Below are positions 14,558 to 26,759 of a stretch of DNA of 64,000 nucleotides, in pieces (position 1 is the stretch's first letter; each line of letters begins with the position of its first letter). This DNA comes from Carposina sasakii (Eukaryota > Arthropoda > Insecta > Lepidoptera > Carposinidae): positions 8,060,001 through 8,124,000 of the forward strand of contig CP053154.1 of NCBI GenBank assembly GCA_014607495.2. The letters are read 5' to 3'. The notes beneath the pieces are model-generated. The model was given only the letters and a program-made list of their open reading frames with translations. It made no database searches and had not been told where the DNA came from. The translations under genes and the position numbers were made by a program.

Positions 14558-15086
14558 GGATAACATATAAATAGTTCTGTGGTAGTTACCTACTTGTAAT
14601 GTGGTCAAAATGTTTCTAGAATAGCAGGTCATTAACGTTAAGATCACTGCCAAGGAGAATACTCATATCTTCTGGCGGGTGTTATGAGAATTTGTTGTTT
14701 GTGATAAAATCGTTCGAAATTTTCTCGTTGCTTTATGATTTATACTTATTATTCGTAAAAAAATACACTAGGTACATAAATATATTTTTTGCTCTTTGTT
14801 GAATAGAATGAAATATAGAGGACGTATGTAATGTTTTAGGTTAAGTGACCTATTCGAAAGTTCGAGCGATCCATGGAACTGTCGAATATTAATCTAAAAC
14901 AGACTATAAAATTCCACTAGGAAATTATATTGTTATAATTTTTCGTTAATTCTTCGTTTGTAAATAAAATTCAATATTAATTCATTGTCACGTACAGTAG
15001 TAGGTAATCAAGTAAGTACGGTCGCCAGCCAGAACATAAATTGATTAATGAACGTAGACAGAAAGTTTCAAAAAGTAAATTGTTTA

Positions 15087-15553
15087 TACAGGGTGTGGGT
15101 GACAACCAGGCAAATACTGAAATGCTGAACAACTACCATTGTGTTGAGTTATACGACGCAGGAAATTTATTTTTAATTTGATTATCAGTAACCTTTGCTC
15201 TCCGCGCAAATTGTATCGGGCGATCCTGTGACTAATTAAATGGGCTTATTGGTTATTGTGTGACACATTGCTGTTTTTTGGATCACTTGTGACTCCATTA
15301 GAGTTGATTTAGATTTAGATTAGATTTGAACTTTTTTGAGGGTAACTTATTTGAAAATCATGTTTTGGTTAAAATTTTATTTTTAAGTAATTATCTAAGG
15401 CCTAATTAAACGAACTAAACTATTTTTTCCTGAAAATATGAAAAAAATGTCGGAAAATTTTGGATTTTTCCGTGAAAATTTTCAGTGTTTTCCGCCTCAG
15501 AATCATGGTCTGAAGTCATGGTATCAATATTTGCCTGTCACAAACACCCTGTA
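15087..15553. mobile_element. MITE with CAGGGTGTGGGTGACA ends
   Basis: TA-CAGGGTGTGGGTGACAACCAGG on the left and CCTGTCACAAACACCCTG-TA on the right form imperfect terminal inverted repeats that continue inward (GCAAATACTGA against TCAATATTTGC). About 467 bp and non-coding. TA duplication and the CAGGGTGT terminus are shared with the other MITE families in the window. Confidence 0.75.
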
Positions 15554-15639
15554 TATGTAATTTTTTCATGTCTTTAGTTTTAAAAAATAGATTATATTTA
15601 TCTAACCCCAAACTAATACTGAATCTAACTTAGAATTCA

Positions 15640-16150
15640 TATTTTTGTATGACATCCTCATTTGAAACAGACTGGAATAATTTCAAAAGTCAAAAGAACA
15701 AGCGTACAAATGCGAGCAAACATAATCAGTACAGTGGGCTGAACAAACAGTGTATGCGCATGATTGTGCCGGTTGACCCGATACGTGTTTTTTTACTATA
15801 TCCGCCCAATCAGCGCCAGTGGCAGTTGCAATTATCGCTCGAACAAATCGAATTATGATCAATTCGGATTTGCGCGCATTCGTACAAATATAAAACGGTT
15901 TGTATTAAAATTTGGCACTCAATGCATGGGATGCGTTCCCATTAGGCTGGTCACTTTGTTTGCAGTTCCGGAGCCCTGCACGGCCGCTCGTGATGTTTTC
16001 ATTATCCTTTTTTGTTTTCCCCATTTTCCTCGTGTTGTTTACGTTGTTTTTCGCATCATTGAGGTTCGGGTTTTTATTTACTTTCACAATGTTTGCGGTT
16101 GTGTTTGTATAAGTATGCCTTTACATCGTTGGACGTGTTTTGTGTATTAA
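15640..16150. promoter_or_regulatory. Likely conserved non-coding element cluster
   Basis: This segment has open frames on both strands, no repeat signature, and dense homeodomain-like and AT-hook-like words (CAATTATCG, GAATTATGATCAATT) embedded in GC-richer sequence. It lies 2 kb upstream of a homeobox exon. I read it as regulatory DNA. Confidence 0.35.
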
Positions 16151-16897
16151 ATTTTAAGTTGCATGAATTTGCTTTATACTGTTAAAGCTTTGACTCAAGA
16201 GTAAGTATATTCTTTGCTTTGACTATGAATCTAATAGACAGATAGTTAGCGTGCTGCCGACAGGGACGGAATATTTTGTCTATGGATAGAACTGATAGAG
16301 AAGATAGAAATTTAGGGTTACCAGTAAAAAGATAAGTGCCCAATCACTTGCGATGTACCTATCTTATTTAGCTTACATTTCGAGAAGAACCTTCTGCATA
16401 GAAATATCAGTGGGCCAATCGCGCTAAGTGACGTTTTTACTTTTCAACTGAACGTTTCTCGCGAAATTCTTCGCGATACGAAATTTGCATAACAACAGTG
16501 TTTCAGCTTTGGTAAATACGTTCAACTATAGCGCGATTTCCCTCCTAGGGTCTCTTGAAGGTGTTGCGAGATCACCAGTAACCTTTAAATTTAATATCGT
16601 GTTTGAACTTTTACTACTAACAAGAAATAGAGACAATGTATAGTCGATTCTGACAGTCACACTTAAACATATACTTAAATTCAATCCAATTTAAATAATG
16701 TATAGGTATATAAAATAAATAATCTTTTTAAGAAACAGTCTTTATTACCTAAATAAGTAAAGTACCTACCTACTACTGACGACACACTATACCGCAAACA
16801 TATATTATTAATAATTAAAATATTTACCAATTGGCAGAAGCCAAACTAGCTTCTGAATAAAAAGTAACCTACGTCCATCCTCAGGCTATTTCAGTAT

Positions 16898-17498
16898 AAA
16901 GGGACAATGCGAATGTTTGTATGGACTCTGGTACCCACTCTAATAGTGTTGTGTGACACATTTTTAGAAACGTATTAAGGCAAAATAGGCTCTACTACTA
17001 GCGCCGCCACTCGGTATTTACGTTTGAAATTAAATACAGAGGAAAAGCTCACAAGTAATGAATTTTTAAACCTCTATTTCTATATAATATCTATAGACAT
17101 GTCAGACGAATAGGTAAAATGATAAGAAAAAAATACTTACAAGCCCATGTATGAGGAGCTCCATTTTTACTTTTATTTAATGAAATTTTTATAAAAATCA
17201 TGACATACGGACGGGCAGACAGACATACAGACATGACGAAACTATAAGGGTTCCATTTTCGTCATTTAGCTACGGAACTCTAAAAACTGACTATATAGAA
17301 TTAAAGTATAACCACCAAAGTGTGATGAATAGCAGACAGACTTCTTCTAGTAGTATGGTATTATTTATTTCGGACAGATAAATAAAGAGAAAGTATTCCA
17401 AAACTATTATTTTATAAGTTAATACCTTTCTAAAAATGAATCGCACAACCCTTATGGAGCGAGTACCAGAGTCCATATAAATATTTGCATGTCCTTTG
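16898..17498. mobile_element. MITE-like element with ~37-bp imperfect terminal inverted repeats
   Basis: The left end AAAGGGACAATGCGAATGTT runs into TATGGACTCTGGTAC. The right end GTACCAGAGTCCATATAAAT runs into ATTTGCATGTCCTTT as its inverted copy. The interior contains the word pattern GACATACAGACATGACGAAA then AAGGGTTCC, a common lepidopteran repeat as I remember it. Non-coding. Confidence 0.65.
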
Positions 17499-18257
17499 AA
17501 ACCTTTAACCTTTCGAAATCAGATGATTTTTTGTCGCTTAGCTTCCCGACTATTTTAATCCAAGTATGTATTTATTGTACAATTGGAGGTTTTTAATGTC
17601 ATTATTTACTAGTACGTAAAACAAATTCATAATAGGTACCAAAAACAAAACTCCCAATACTGGGGAAATACACATCGGTAACGTAGCAACACCAAAGAAA
17701 GTTATTGTTTATTGAAAGTTATTGATCGGAAAACCTTCACTTCACATGAATTTAGCTCTTGAAACACGAGATGATGCTTAAGCAAACAGACACAGCAAGC
17801 CAACTTTGATTTTATAACTGATATAAAATAAAAAGTGAATTGCTTACATGTGAAAAGACAATCCATCTGTTTTTCTACCGTTACCTCATTTTACCGCACC
17901 ATTGTAGACTTTGGTAAAATTTAATTTATTATAACAAATAATGTAATATTTAATTTGTTTCCCTTTATCACAAGCAATTAGCTATTTCCTTTTCTTTTCC
18001 TGTGCGAATGAGTAGAAAGAAAGGCAGATTCTATACCTATAATCTTTCTACGGTTTAAAGTATTGTAATTAAAAATAGATGTACCTAGGTTAAACTTTAA
18101 CAACTTGCTTTCCGAAAACAATACGTGAGTTTCATACACAAATAATAGATTCCTTATTCTGTAATTTTACCCAAGCAGCATTTTACCTGGGCGTATATCT
18201 TAGAATCTTGCCTATTAATGGTATAAAAAACTACAACCGAATTTTTCGTCTTTTCAG

Positions 18258-21200
18258 GTCTGGTTTCAAAACCGGCGAGCAAAATTCCGCAAACAGGAGC
18301 GATTAGCACAGCAGAAAGCGGGTGAGGCTCCAGTGAAAGCTGAAGGCAAGCGGGACAAGCCCAACTCGCCGGCAGTGTCGCCACACCCTGCTGCACCGGT
18401 GCCCCAACCTGCCCATCATGCCTTGCCGCATCTCTCCCCGCCGGATTTGAAGCCGCTCACCTCAGGTATCTATTGTATGTGATGTTTGTGTCAGGTTCAT
18501 TAGTATAAGATACATTCCTCGAAAGAAACTGGTACAAAATATAGGTTTGTAGATTTTGTTTTTTTTTTATGAGAAAAATATGTATTTTTCCATAAATCGT
18601 GGAGCTTTCGATTCATCTGACCTTTAGGATCAGCCGCTTATTCGTTTTTTTTTTAAACTATATTATTGTAGTACTAGTGGACGCCCGCGACTTCGTCCGC
18701 GTGGACTGCAGAATAAATAAAATGTCGAAAGTATTCGGGATAAAAATATTTTCCCGAGATAATAAGTATCCTAAGTGTTAATCCAGGGTATCAGCTAACT
18801 CCATACCAAATTTTATTAAAATCGCTCCAGCCGTTTTTACGTGAAAGAGTAACAAACATCCATCCATCCATCCATACTTACAAACTTTCGCGTTTATAAT
18901 ATTAGTAAGATAAGATTTTAGCACTAATGATAATAATTCACAATTTAGTCAAAACAATGCAAAATCATTTATTTAATGTATATAGAGTACACGAGGAGCT
19001 AAAATTAACTGAATAAAATTAGGAAATAAAAACTAACAAAACAAGTTGGTAGGTATGCTATCCGGTTCTAAACCCATAACAAATTGTAGTAACATTAGTA
19101 ACAAACTATTCGATCGATACAACAGTGAGGCAACATTTATTTTGGGTTAATTATTTTGGCAGTAGGAAGGCAGTGGGCTATGAATAATTACGATATTTTC
19201 ACAAAATTCACAAAGAAAATGTTCCAGTGACGTCGACGAGTTAATTCGTGACAAGACAAGCGTCTAATTGATGACTCTTACGCAAAAGCCAATGTTTACT
19301 ATTAAAATAAATGACCATTTTTTATTATATTTCGTTAATTTAGAGATGATCATCATCAGACAAATAATATCAACTGTAACGAGATTTTTTACGGCAATTA
19401 TATTTATATCGTACATGGACTTGAAGCTGCAATCCTAGGTCAATTAAAAATATTTTAGAAATTACATTAATTTCTGCTTTGCTTTATCTATTTTACTTAT
19501 AGGTAAGCAAGTTAAAGTAAGATTTTTACAATCCTATATAATTTCAAATCAAAATATTCAACAAGGTATAAAATTTAACCCTCTATCAAAATAACAAAAT
19601 ATGAAAGACTAGTGTTTTTATATTTAATTTTAAGTAAGCATGAATTGTAATTAAAAAATTAGGTCAACTCTAATTTTGCTAATAAGTTAAAAAAAAAAAT
19701 GTAAACGTATCTACATACTTGTAGCGTGGCTTCAAAACCTACGTAAATACGTTTATAAAGTTTCATCGCCTCTGAAGAATGTATAATTGTACAAAACATG
19801 TGCTCTGAAAATGACGAAACACTTCGGTTGTCAGAGGTATTTTTAGTTTTCATATCAACAGAAATCTTCGCGCATTGATTGCTTAAATTATAGCAGAATG
19901 AGTCACACATTCCGACCAATAGCAGCTATTGGACTATTTCCGTCCACAGTCTTGCGTAGGTGCAAACAAGGCTCCTTTCAACAAAATAAATACTTAGTAG
20001 TCTTTAAATATAACTCGGATATATCGAAATGACTATACAATATTATAATAAGAGTTTAGGTATACTTTAGACTTTGAAAACCTTCATTATATTTATGAGA
20101 CTCGAATCTGGGTCAAGTTTGCGAGTTTGTCCGATGCCATTTGCCAATGCCATACATTGACCTAATTTTGTTTTGTCAAGAAATATCCTTGAGCACCTGT
20201 GATATTTTTAGGAAACGTCAAAGGAATACCTACCAATTATCTGAAGCGTATTTATAAAGTATTTTTCTTAACAATAATAGAACTTACTAAGCATAATATT
20301 CTTTTTATAATATCAGCGGAAACAATAATAGAACTTTCCGCTGATATTATAAAAAGAATATTATGCTTAGTAAGTTCTCATACATATCATATTATACAAA
20401 ATATATACAACCTAAACATAAAGGCATTGTAAACAAAAGACTACAGTCATGTACAGAGGCGGCAGACTTGTGGCCACATTAATCACATTACGCCCCCCGC
20501 TCGCGCCACCAGATTTTCACTTCGGCTCATTTGCGTTAATTGTGCGCGCGATTGTCACTCAGGCTTGAATAAACAACCGCCGCAAGGATTAGGTGATTAG
20601 TGCCTAATTCAGTTAGCACGATTATTTCATACTCGTCCGACGCTTGCAGTCTGATTTGATATTCGAACAGATTTGAATGCACGAGTTTTAGCTGCATGTT
20701 GTTGGATAATGCAATTACTTTCCGGCGAATTCATTTTGAATAGCGCTTCTCTTTGATTCGTTTGTAGAATTTTAGTGTTATAGCTACAAATGATGTTTAT
20801 TTATTTATTTATTTATAGACACACCGACAGTATACAGATACAGTAATACTTAATACATCTGAAAACATTTCAGCAGATAAATGTTTTCACCTGTACACTA
20901 ATTATGGGTGTGCATCAAAATTCATATACCTATAGTAAATCTAAATATATAAATGTTCATACTTATTATAGGTTGATGCGAAAATTACCCTTTTGTTACA
21001 CTGTATGACAGTCTGTACCTACATCGTTTTCCAATACCTTTTACGAGACACTATACTAAACAAGAAAATACTTTAATAATTTTTGAAACTCTATCAATGA
21101 TAAGTTGCAGTTTTCTAATTAACCACATTAAATTGTAATCTCTATTTTCACAGGTAATAAATTATGCGACGAATTAAACGGAGTAGGCAACGGTGTGCCC

Positions 21201-21353
21201 CCAGTTAGCAGTGCCGGTGGGGGAAAGTGGGCGGGTGGCTGTGGTCTCCTGCGGCAGCCTTCAGGGTTCCCACTGCTGGGCGTAGCGCCCCCCAACTATC
21301 TGCTGTCGGATCACCTTGGCACGCTCGCCAAAACGAACAACCATCTTTTCTAA
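18258..21353 (+). CDS. Phox2: Paired-class homeobox gene, Phox2/PHDP type, last two exons
   Basis: Coding exons are 18258-18465 (acceptor TTTTCAG, donor CAG|GTATCT) and 21154-21353 (acceptor TTTTCACAG, stop TAA), encoding the last ~135 residues. The first exon opens exactly at homeodomain position 47 (V-W-F-Q-N-R-R), a common intron site in paired-class genes. Q50 is the DNA-specificity residue. The run RAKFRKQER is the form I know from Phox2/Arix; Prrx has RAKFRRNER and aristaless RAKWRKQEK. A Pro/His/Ala-rich stretch follows, then a Gly-rich tail ending TNNHLF, comparable in position to the Phox2 C-terminus. Phox2 proteins are nuclear transcription factors of neuronal identity. The upstream exons with helices 1-2 are not in the window. 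The family call is fairly secure; Phox2 versus the related fly PHDP is less so. Confidence 0.75.
18674..18911 (+). repeat. GGACGCCCGCGACT dispersed repeat, short-tail form, in Phox2 intron
   Basis: Head CTAGTGGACGCCCGCGACTT, body as in the other copies, then a (CATC)n run and an end of TTTATAATATTAGTAAGAT. It lies 210 bp after the homeobox exon, inside the last intron. Confidence 0.85.
20279..20378. repeat. Perfect 44-bp inverted repeat with 12-nt spacer
   Basis: Arms 20279-20322 and 20335-20378 are exact reverse complements. The 16-mer AACAATAATAGAACTT occurs at 20270-20285 and again at 20321-20336, spanning the spacer. So the structure looks like a copy of one strand pasted in inverted form by template switching. 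It lies in the Phox2 last intron. Confidence 0.9.
20455..20770. promoter_or_regulatory. Possible conserved enhancer block in Phox2 intron
   Basis: A GC-richer, ORF-free block just upstream of the last exon, with GCGTTAATTGTGCGCGCGAT and CTAATTCAGTTAGCACGATT. Homeodomain-type TAAT sites sit in otherwise GC-rich sequence. Function is inferred from composition and position only. Confidence 0.3.
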
Positions 21354-22272
21354 TGGCCGCAGCGTCGTCCCGATGACTCATTGGTCCACAACCTCGCCGT
21401 GACTCTTCCGGGGGCGTCCTACTGTTAGAGCCCAGGGCAGACATCGCATTCCTTGTAGACATTCCACGTGTGAGCAATGAAAATGGTACAAGTGACTTAT
21501 GAAAGTGAAGCGATATCAAGTGCCAAATAATCCGTGTCCATTAAAGTTAAATATCGCAATAATAGACTGTAATAATAATTATTGTATGTATGTACGGTAC
21601 ACAGACTGTACGTGCGGATTATACAAGATTGTATAGTCACCGTTTAGTTAGGTAAATGACTTGATATAACGATATTTGTGTGATACATTTGTAAATACAT
21701 TCCAATTGTATACGTTAATCGAAGTATACTATCTAATGTTTAAATCTTGTGACTAAGAACCCAATATAGAGCAATTCTAGCCTTCTTATTTATTTTACAA
21801 AGATAATAATTTTTTATTCGGAACGTTTACAACAGAAACGTGACATTTAAAAGTCTTGTTTGTAAACCTTTGTTTAAACCTGTAACCTGAGAAGGTTTAT
21901 ATCCCGTTCTTTATTATTGCTGTTTCCAATAATATTTCTAACCTAGTCAGAATATTTTTTTCAAAGATTTATTTTATAACTTAAGTAATCTGATAAAATG
22001 TGCCGTTTGAAGTGAATTCTAGTCATATCTAGTCAATCTAATTTATATTTAAGTACCTACTACTACTGCATATTTTTATGTAAAATTTCTTAAGAAATAT
22101 TTTGTTTTTCTATTAAATTTAATGTAGAGTAACGGTTTTAGAAAAAAAAACGGACTGGTGTCAATTTGTAAATATTATGTGTACGTATTGTAAATACGAG
22201 TTAATTGTAATCTTACCTGAGTGTATGTAATTAAAACTGATTTTTTTTTGTGGAGGAGGGTGTTTTAATAAA
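21354..22272 (+). terminator. Phox2-type gene 3' UTR and poly(A) signal
   Basis: AATAAA at 22267-22272 is followed by a T/G-rich run (TTTTTGTTTGTCTT), the usual downstream element. It lies about 915 bases after the stop codon, with no better hexamer followed by a GU-rich element before it. Confidence 0.6.
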
Positions 22273-24890
22273 GAGAATGACAAGATGTTTTTGTTTGTCT
22301 TATTTTATGTTATTGAAGTTGATGGCCACATGACCATTTAAGTACTTGCTCATAAAAGTAAGTATATGTATAAGTACTTAAGTGGTGTTTGTATATTGGT
22401 AAATCAGAATATTTAGTTAGGTTTGACAAAGATTATAAACTTAATGACATATTATATTATTATTTTTGAGTGAATCTTGTATTTCTAATCTTGAAAGTCA
22501 AAGCACCACGAAGAACTGATAAAAAAGATCCAAATACATATTACGTTGTTCCTTCCCTTTATGCTGTAATCGATCACAATTTGGGAGTAACGAACTCTAC
22601 TTACAATAAGTAGGTAAAAATCTTTTAAGCTCTACGTATTCCATAAGGATAGTAAACGATAATAATGACATATAAAACAACTATAACATTTAGAAAGTCC
22701 TACTGGAGTAATCATAGAACCTTGAAATGTCTGAAGCTAGTGAAAAATAGTAAAATATCTCAAATCTACCGTGGGCAGTCGAATAGTTTTCCGTGTACTA
22801 AGTATCTATTAGTAGAAGGGAAACGTCAGTTTATGTCGACATGACCTGTCATATCTCCATCGACTAATCTACCCAGATATGTTTTGAAAAACGTTGCGAC
22901 ATTGTCCAGGAACCGACTACCCAACCTTGGAGTGTTATCATACTAAAACAAAGAAATTCTATCACACTTTGATTCAATTTTATAAAGTATGCCGGTTCTT
23001 AAAGTACCTACCCTTAATTAAGAGAGATGGAAAGGAAGTTATGATTGAAATTATTACCAATCCTATGGAAGTAAAATTACATCCCACTTGCGCCTAGTCC
23101 TTATTATCGAGATAATTCTAAATAACGTATGTAAAAAGAATTAAGGTATCTATACTAATCCGTAGATAAAATCAAGTATGGATTGGGTAGGTGTAGGTGA
23201 GCTTCGAATAGGCAATTCGTATTCTATTCGACATAGCTACTAGTTCCAGAGTTTGAAGACGCAAAAACATAAACAAATTCTCCAGATTTATTTTACTAGT
23301 ATCGATAAATATTTTATAGGAGAAATATAAAAATATATTTGACGAAATCTCGTTACACGTGCCTTTCATAGCACGTGTTTTTCTTAGTAGGTGTTTTAAT
23401 AAAACGACCTTGTTAATTTAGAAGTTTAGTATAGGATATTATCGTTTTCTTAATTCTGTTAATTTGTCATTTTGCGTTTGCTTTCATAAACTTTGTAGAA
23501 TAATATTGGCGGAAAATATAGCGATAGTATACAGACGTAGTTATCCACACTGGTTGTGTCGTGGGCAGCGGCGACAATGATAACTCATCGCTCACTCCAC
23601 AGCGACGCGGGCGTAGAACCCTTAACGCCCGCCCGCCCACATACCTACATGTTTATGCCTTATTTGCTACTTATTTGTTATACCATATATCTATATTTGT
23701 GCATTTGATCATAAGTATAATTTCAAAAATTTAATTTTGTATGTAAGTATATCATATACTGCCATTAAATTACGAATAGCTCTATCTTGTATTTTCCCAA
23801 AAACAGATACCTAGAACAATCCACAGGGATATATGCTAAAAGTACACTATACCAGGAGCTATAAATGTATCATCTGGGGATACTGTAGTGCCCCCGCCAA
23901 GATTAGTCAAGTGAAGAGTAAGTATTCTACTATGACTATAAGTTATTCCAATAATTTAATCTCGATCCTATTCACCGAAACTATATTATTTGTACACCTA
24001 AAATAATATCTAGTTAGGAGTACCTAGCCCATTTACTTGAATACTGACTAATGTTAAGTAAGATGATATTGTTAATATTAGTTAACACATACATACATAT
24101 AAGAAAACAGTAAACTAGCTTCAAAATCAATAAACCTACATGAGATGCGATTTCTCGAGATTGTAAGAAAGTGCTTAAAGCTCCGCCTTATAACTGAGGT
24201 AATCAGTAGCATAAGGTAGGTTAGTTATCTGTCATAAAGGCAAACGAAAACAACAAAATAACCAATTTGATTAACTATCCAACAATATCGCAAAGCAACT
24301 AACATTACAGCTAGTCACAGTAGGAGTGATTTATATCATGTAAAAGATGCTTTATTTTGTGTTACGTGTATGTCGCATGAGCCGAAATAATTTTAACTAC
24401 AAGTCGTTGACCTTTGATTTACACATTCTCACCTCTCATATGACTATAATTTTCTTGAAATATAGATGGATTAAATGAAAGGATAATTAAGAGAGATATA
24501 TGACTGTTATAGAAAATAAATGTGCAATTTAAGTGCGAGTTTAAGGCGGGTTGCATCAAGCACAAAATGCAAACTAAAGTTTGGTAAAGTGTTTAAAGTT
24601 AATAAAAATTGATTATCTTAAATTAATGCTATGGGAACGTATTGAGAACTGGCGTGTGTATTGTATATGTATGTAATATTATGGTTACCACAAAGTGCTT
24701 TTCAGTACCGACAATAAAAACTTCGTAAGTCTATTTTTAAGTGTTACGTGATGGAAAGCTGAAATGAAAGCACAACTTATTTTATCATAACATAATAAAT
24801 AAACCATGTTGTGACCTGCTATAGAAGGTTGTTGAGTCAGAAGCTTTTTGCAGCAACACGTTCATCGCGCGAGTTTTCCAGAAGGGCAGC
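22273..24890. other. Intergenic between the Phox2-type gene and Mp20
   Basis: No exon, RNA gene or clear mobile element was seen. A short GC-rich patch at 23540-23650 could be regulatory. The small ORFs in this stretch have no recognisable features. Confidence 0.5.
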
Positions 24891-24903
24891 CTGCGCGTGC
24901 GCA

Positions 24904-24938
24904 TATAAATACGGACACCCTGTATTCAGGCGTTCAGT
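24904..24938 (+). promoter_or_regulatory. Mp20: Mp20 core promoter (TATA box and initiator)
   Basis: TATAAAT at 24904-24910 is followed by an arthropod initiator TCAGT at 24934-24938. The A at 24936 is about 32 bases from the start of the TATA box, the standard spacing. The start codon lies 60 bases further on, giving a short 5' UTR. Confidence 0.85.
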
Positions 24939-24995
24939 CTAACAGCGCCAACAGCTGAGTACACTTGCCAACAGACACAAACACAAAAACACAAA

Positions 24996-26479
24996 ATGTC
25001 TCTGGAACGCCAAGTCCGCGCTAAGGTCAGCCTCTCTATTTTTGGTTATGATAAATATTTCGTTTACAGTTGTAACATATTAAAATTGGAATCTTTGTTA
25101 TATTGTAATGTAAAGAACTAATAATATTTTGGCAATATAAACATATTTTAAATATAATCTTGTTAAAATCATTATGTACCAAAAATATTGAAAACTTAAA
25201 TATTTTTAACACTTGTGTTTTATTACAGCTCGCCTCCAAACGTAACCCTGAACAGGAGAAGGAGGCTCAGGAATGGATTGAAACCATCCTTGGAGCCAAG
25301 TTCCCCCCTGGCGATGCTTTCGAAGATGTACTCAAGGACGGAACCGTCCTCTGTCAGCTCATCAACAAAATCAAGCCCAACTCCGTCCCCAAAATCAACA
25401 CTTCTGGTGGACAGTTCAAAATGATGGAGAATATCACCAAGTAAGTATACTTACAGCTAAGTTATCGGGTTTTTATGCTAACGGAAGCAGTGTGTGTCAG
25501 GAGACTAGGGAATATGCCGACGCAATGGATCTGTTCCTAGTAAAGTGAAAATGTTCTTGGTATTTTTATTGCACCAGGGAACAAACCTTACAATTTACAC
25601 CACATAGTTTTGGCAAATCAATTGCACTTGGAATCATAAAAAAGCTCAGTCATTTAAATATTTCTCTATGGTATAAATCCCATAAGTATGAGACTAACTG
25701 TGTTTATCTTGTCCAGCTTCCAAGCCGCCATTAAAGCGTACGGTGTCCCAGACATAGACGTCTTCCAGACCGTCGACCTTTGGGAGAAGAAGGACATCGC
25801 CCAAGTCGTCAGCACACTCTTCGCTTTGGGCCGTGAGGTAAGAGCAACACGTATTTATTTTAAAACAAAATATGAGTATCATATCACAACATCATCATCT
25901 AGGTTATTATCAATTCTGATGGAGATTAGAGTAATCACTCCACTCGAGATTTTTCAACACGTCTGTTTACCGATACATTACCAACACCAGAACACCTATT
26001 AACGTTTCGGCCAAACAGTTTATGCTGTTATAAAATATAGGAATAATGATTCTGCGCACGCACTATAAAAACAGAATCAGGAATAGATATCGTATTGCTC
26101 GAAATGAAAACGCGTTAACAGACTGTTTGCCTGATACGCTACGCTTTAGATTTGAGGATTTGAAACATTGCCAAGTCCAGTAAAGATTTACGACCTTCAT
26201 GCAACATCACCTCGGTTTACGTAAATGTCCAAGGCCAAAGAATATTTAATCGCATTCGGGTTTTGATATTTTAAATATTTTCCACAGACCTACAGACACC
26301 CCGAATGGAGCGGCCCCTACCTCGGACCCAAGCCCTCCGACGAATGCAAGCGTGACTTCTCTGAGGAGGTCCTGAAGGCCGGTCAGACCATTGTCGGTCT
26401 CCAGGCTGGCTCCAACAAGGGCGCCACCCAGGCCGGACAGAACATCGGCGCTGGCCGCAAGATCCTCCTCGGCAAGTGA
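24996..26479 (+). CDS. Mp20: Muscle protein 20 (calponin/transgelin family), complete
   Basis: Four coding exons with consensus GT-AG borders: 24996-25025, 25229-25440, 25717-25837 and 26288-26479. Together they give 184 residues, the length I recall for fly Mp20. The product starts MSLERQVRAKLASKRNPEQE. A single calponin-homology domain covers roughly residues 20-130 (motifs EAQEWIETILG, DGTVLCQLINKIKP, NFQAAIKAYGV, DVFQTVDLWEKKDIAQVV). A C-terminal calponin-like repeat (VGLQAGSNKGATQAGQ) lies near residues 155-175. The family binds actin and calcium in synchronous insect muscle, in the cytoplasm on thin filaments. The tiny first exon sits next to a strong TATA promoter, as expected of an abundant muscle transcript. 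No defect is visible. Confidence 0.97.
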
Positions 26480-26755
26480 AAACCTCGCCAAGTGATATTA
26501 CTTCTAAGTTAATAACATACATATGTGAACACGAACGCTGTTGCGAGACTGTCTTGTGAATATCTAGTCAAGAGTTATGTGTAAGAGTATTATGCTTGTG
26601 GTAATGAGAGGAAAACCGAAAACCACTTGAGATTTTTTTGTAAAATGTTCTTATACATTATTTTTCCATGTAGCGCAGGATGGTTTTGTATTTAGGTTAA
26701 GAAATATATTACTATTTATTTCCATTTATTGATACAAAATTATTTTATAAATAAA
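26480..26755 (+). terminator. Mp20: Mp20 3' UTR and poly(A) signal
   Basis: AATAAA at 26750-26755, 270 bases after the stop, is followed by a T-rich stretch (CTTCTCATTTCTTTTCTTC). Confidence 0.75.
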
Positions 26756-26759
26756 CAAT

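Larger units (their letters stand above)
1..18257. other. Non-coding stretch upstream of the Phox2-type exons
   Basis: No convincing exon is visible on either strand. The short ORFs here lack recognisable domains and mostly lack splice sites. The next exon starts inside a homeobox, so at least one upstream exon must exist. I searched by eye for the first part of a paired-type homeodomain and did not find it, so this stretch is probably intron, with the 5' exons before the window. It contains dispersed repeats (listed separately) and several GC-richer blocks with homeodomain-like ATTA sites. Confidence 0.6.

Noticed and set aside
18850..18880. (CATC)n run as an independent microsatellite
   Set aside because: It is part of the GGACGCCCGCGACT repeat, where the same run recurs in other copies.
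21205..21519. 104-aa minus-strand ORF
   Set aside because: It is the shadow of the Phox2-type terminal exon and lacks splice or homology support.
26246..26522. Minus-strand ORFs over the last Mp20 exon
   Set aside because: They are reverse-strand shadows of a GC-rich coding exon whose plus-strand reading is a clear calponin-family sequence.
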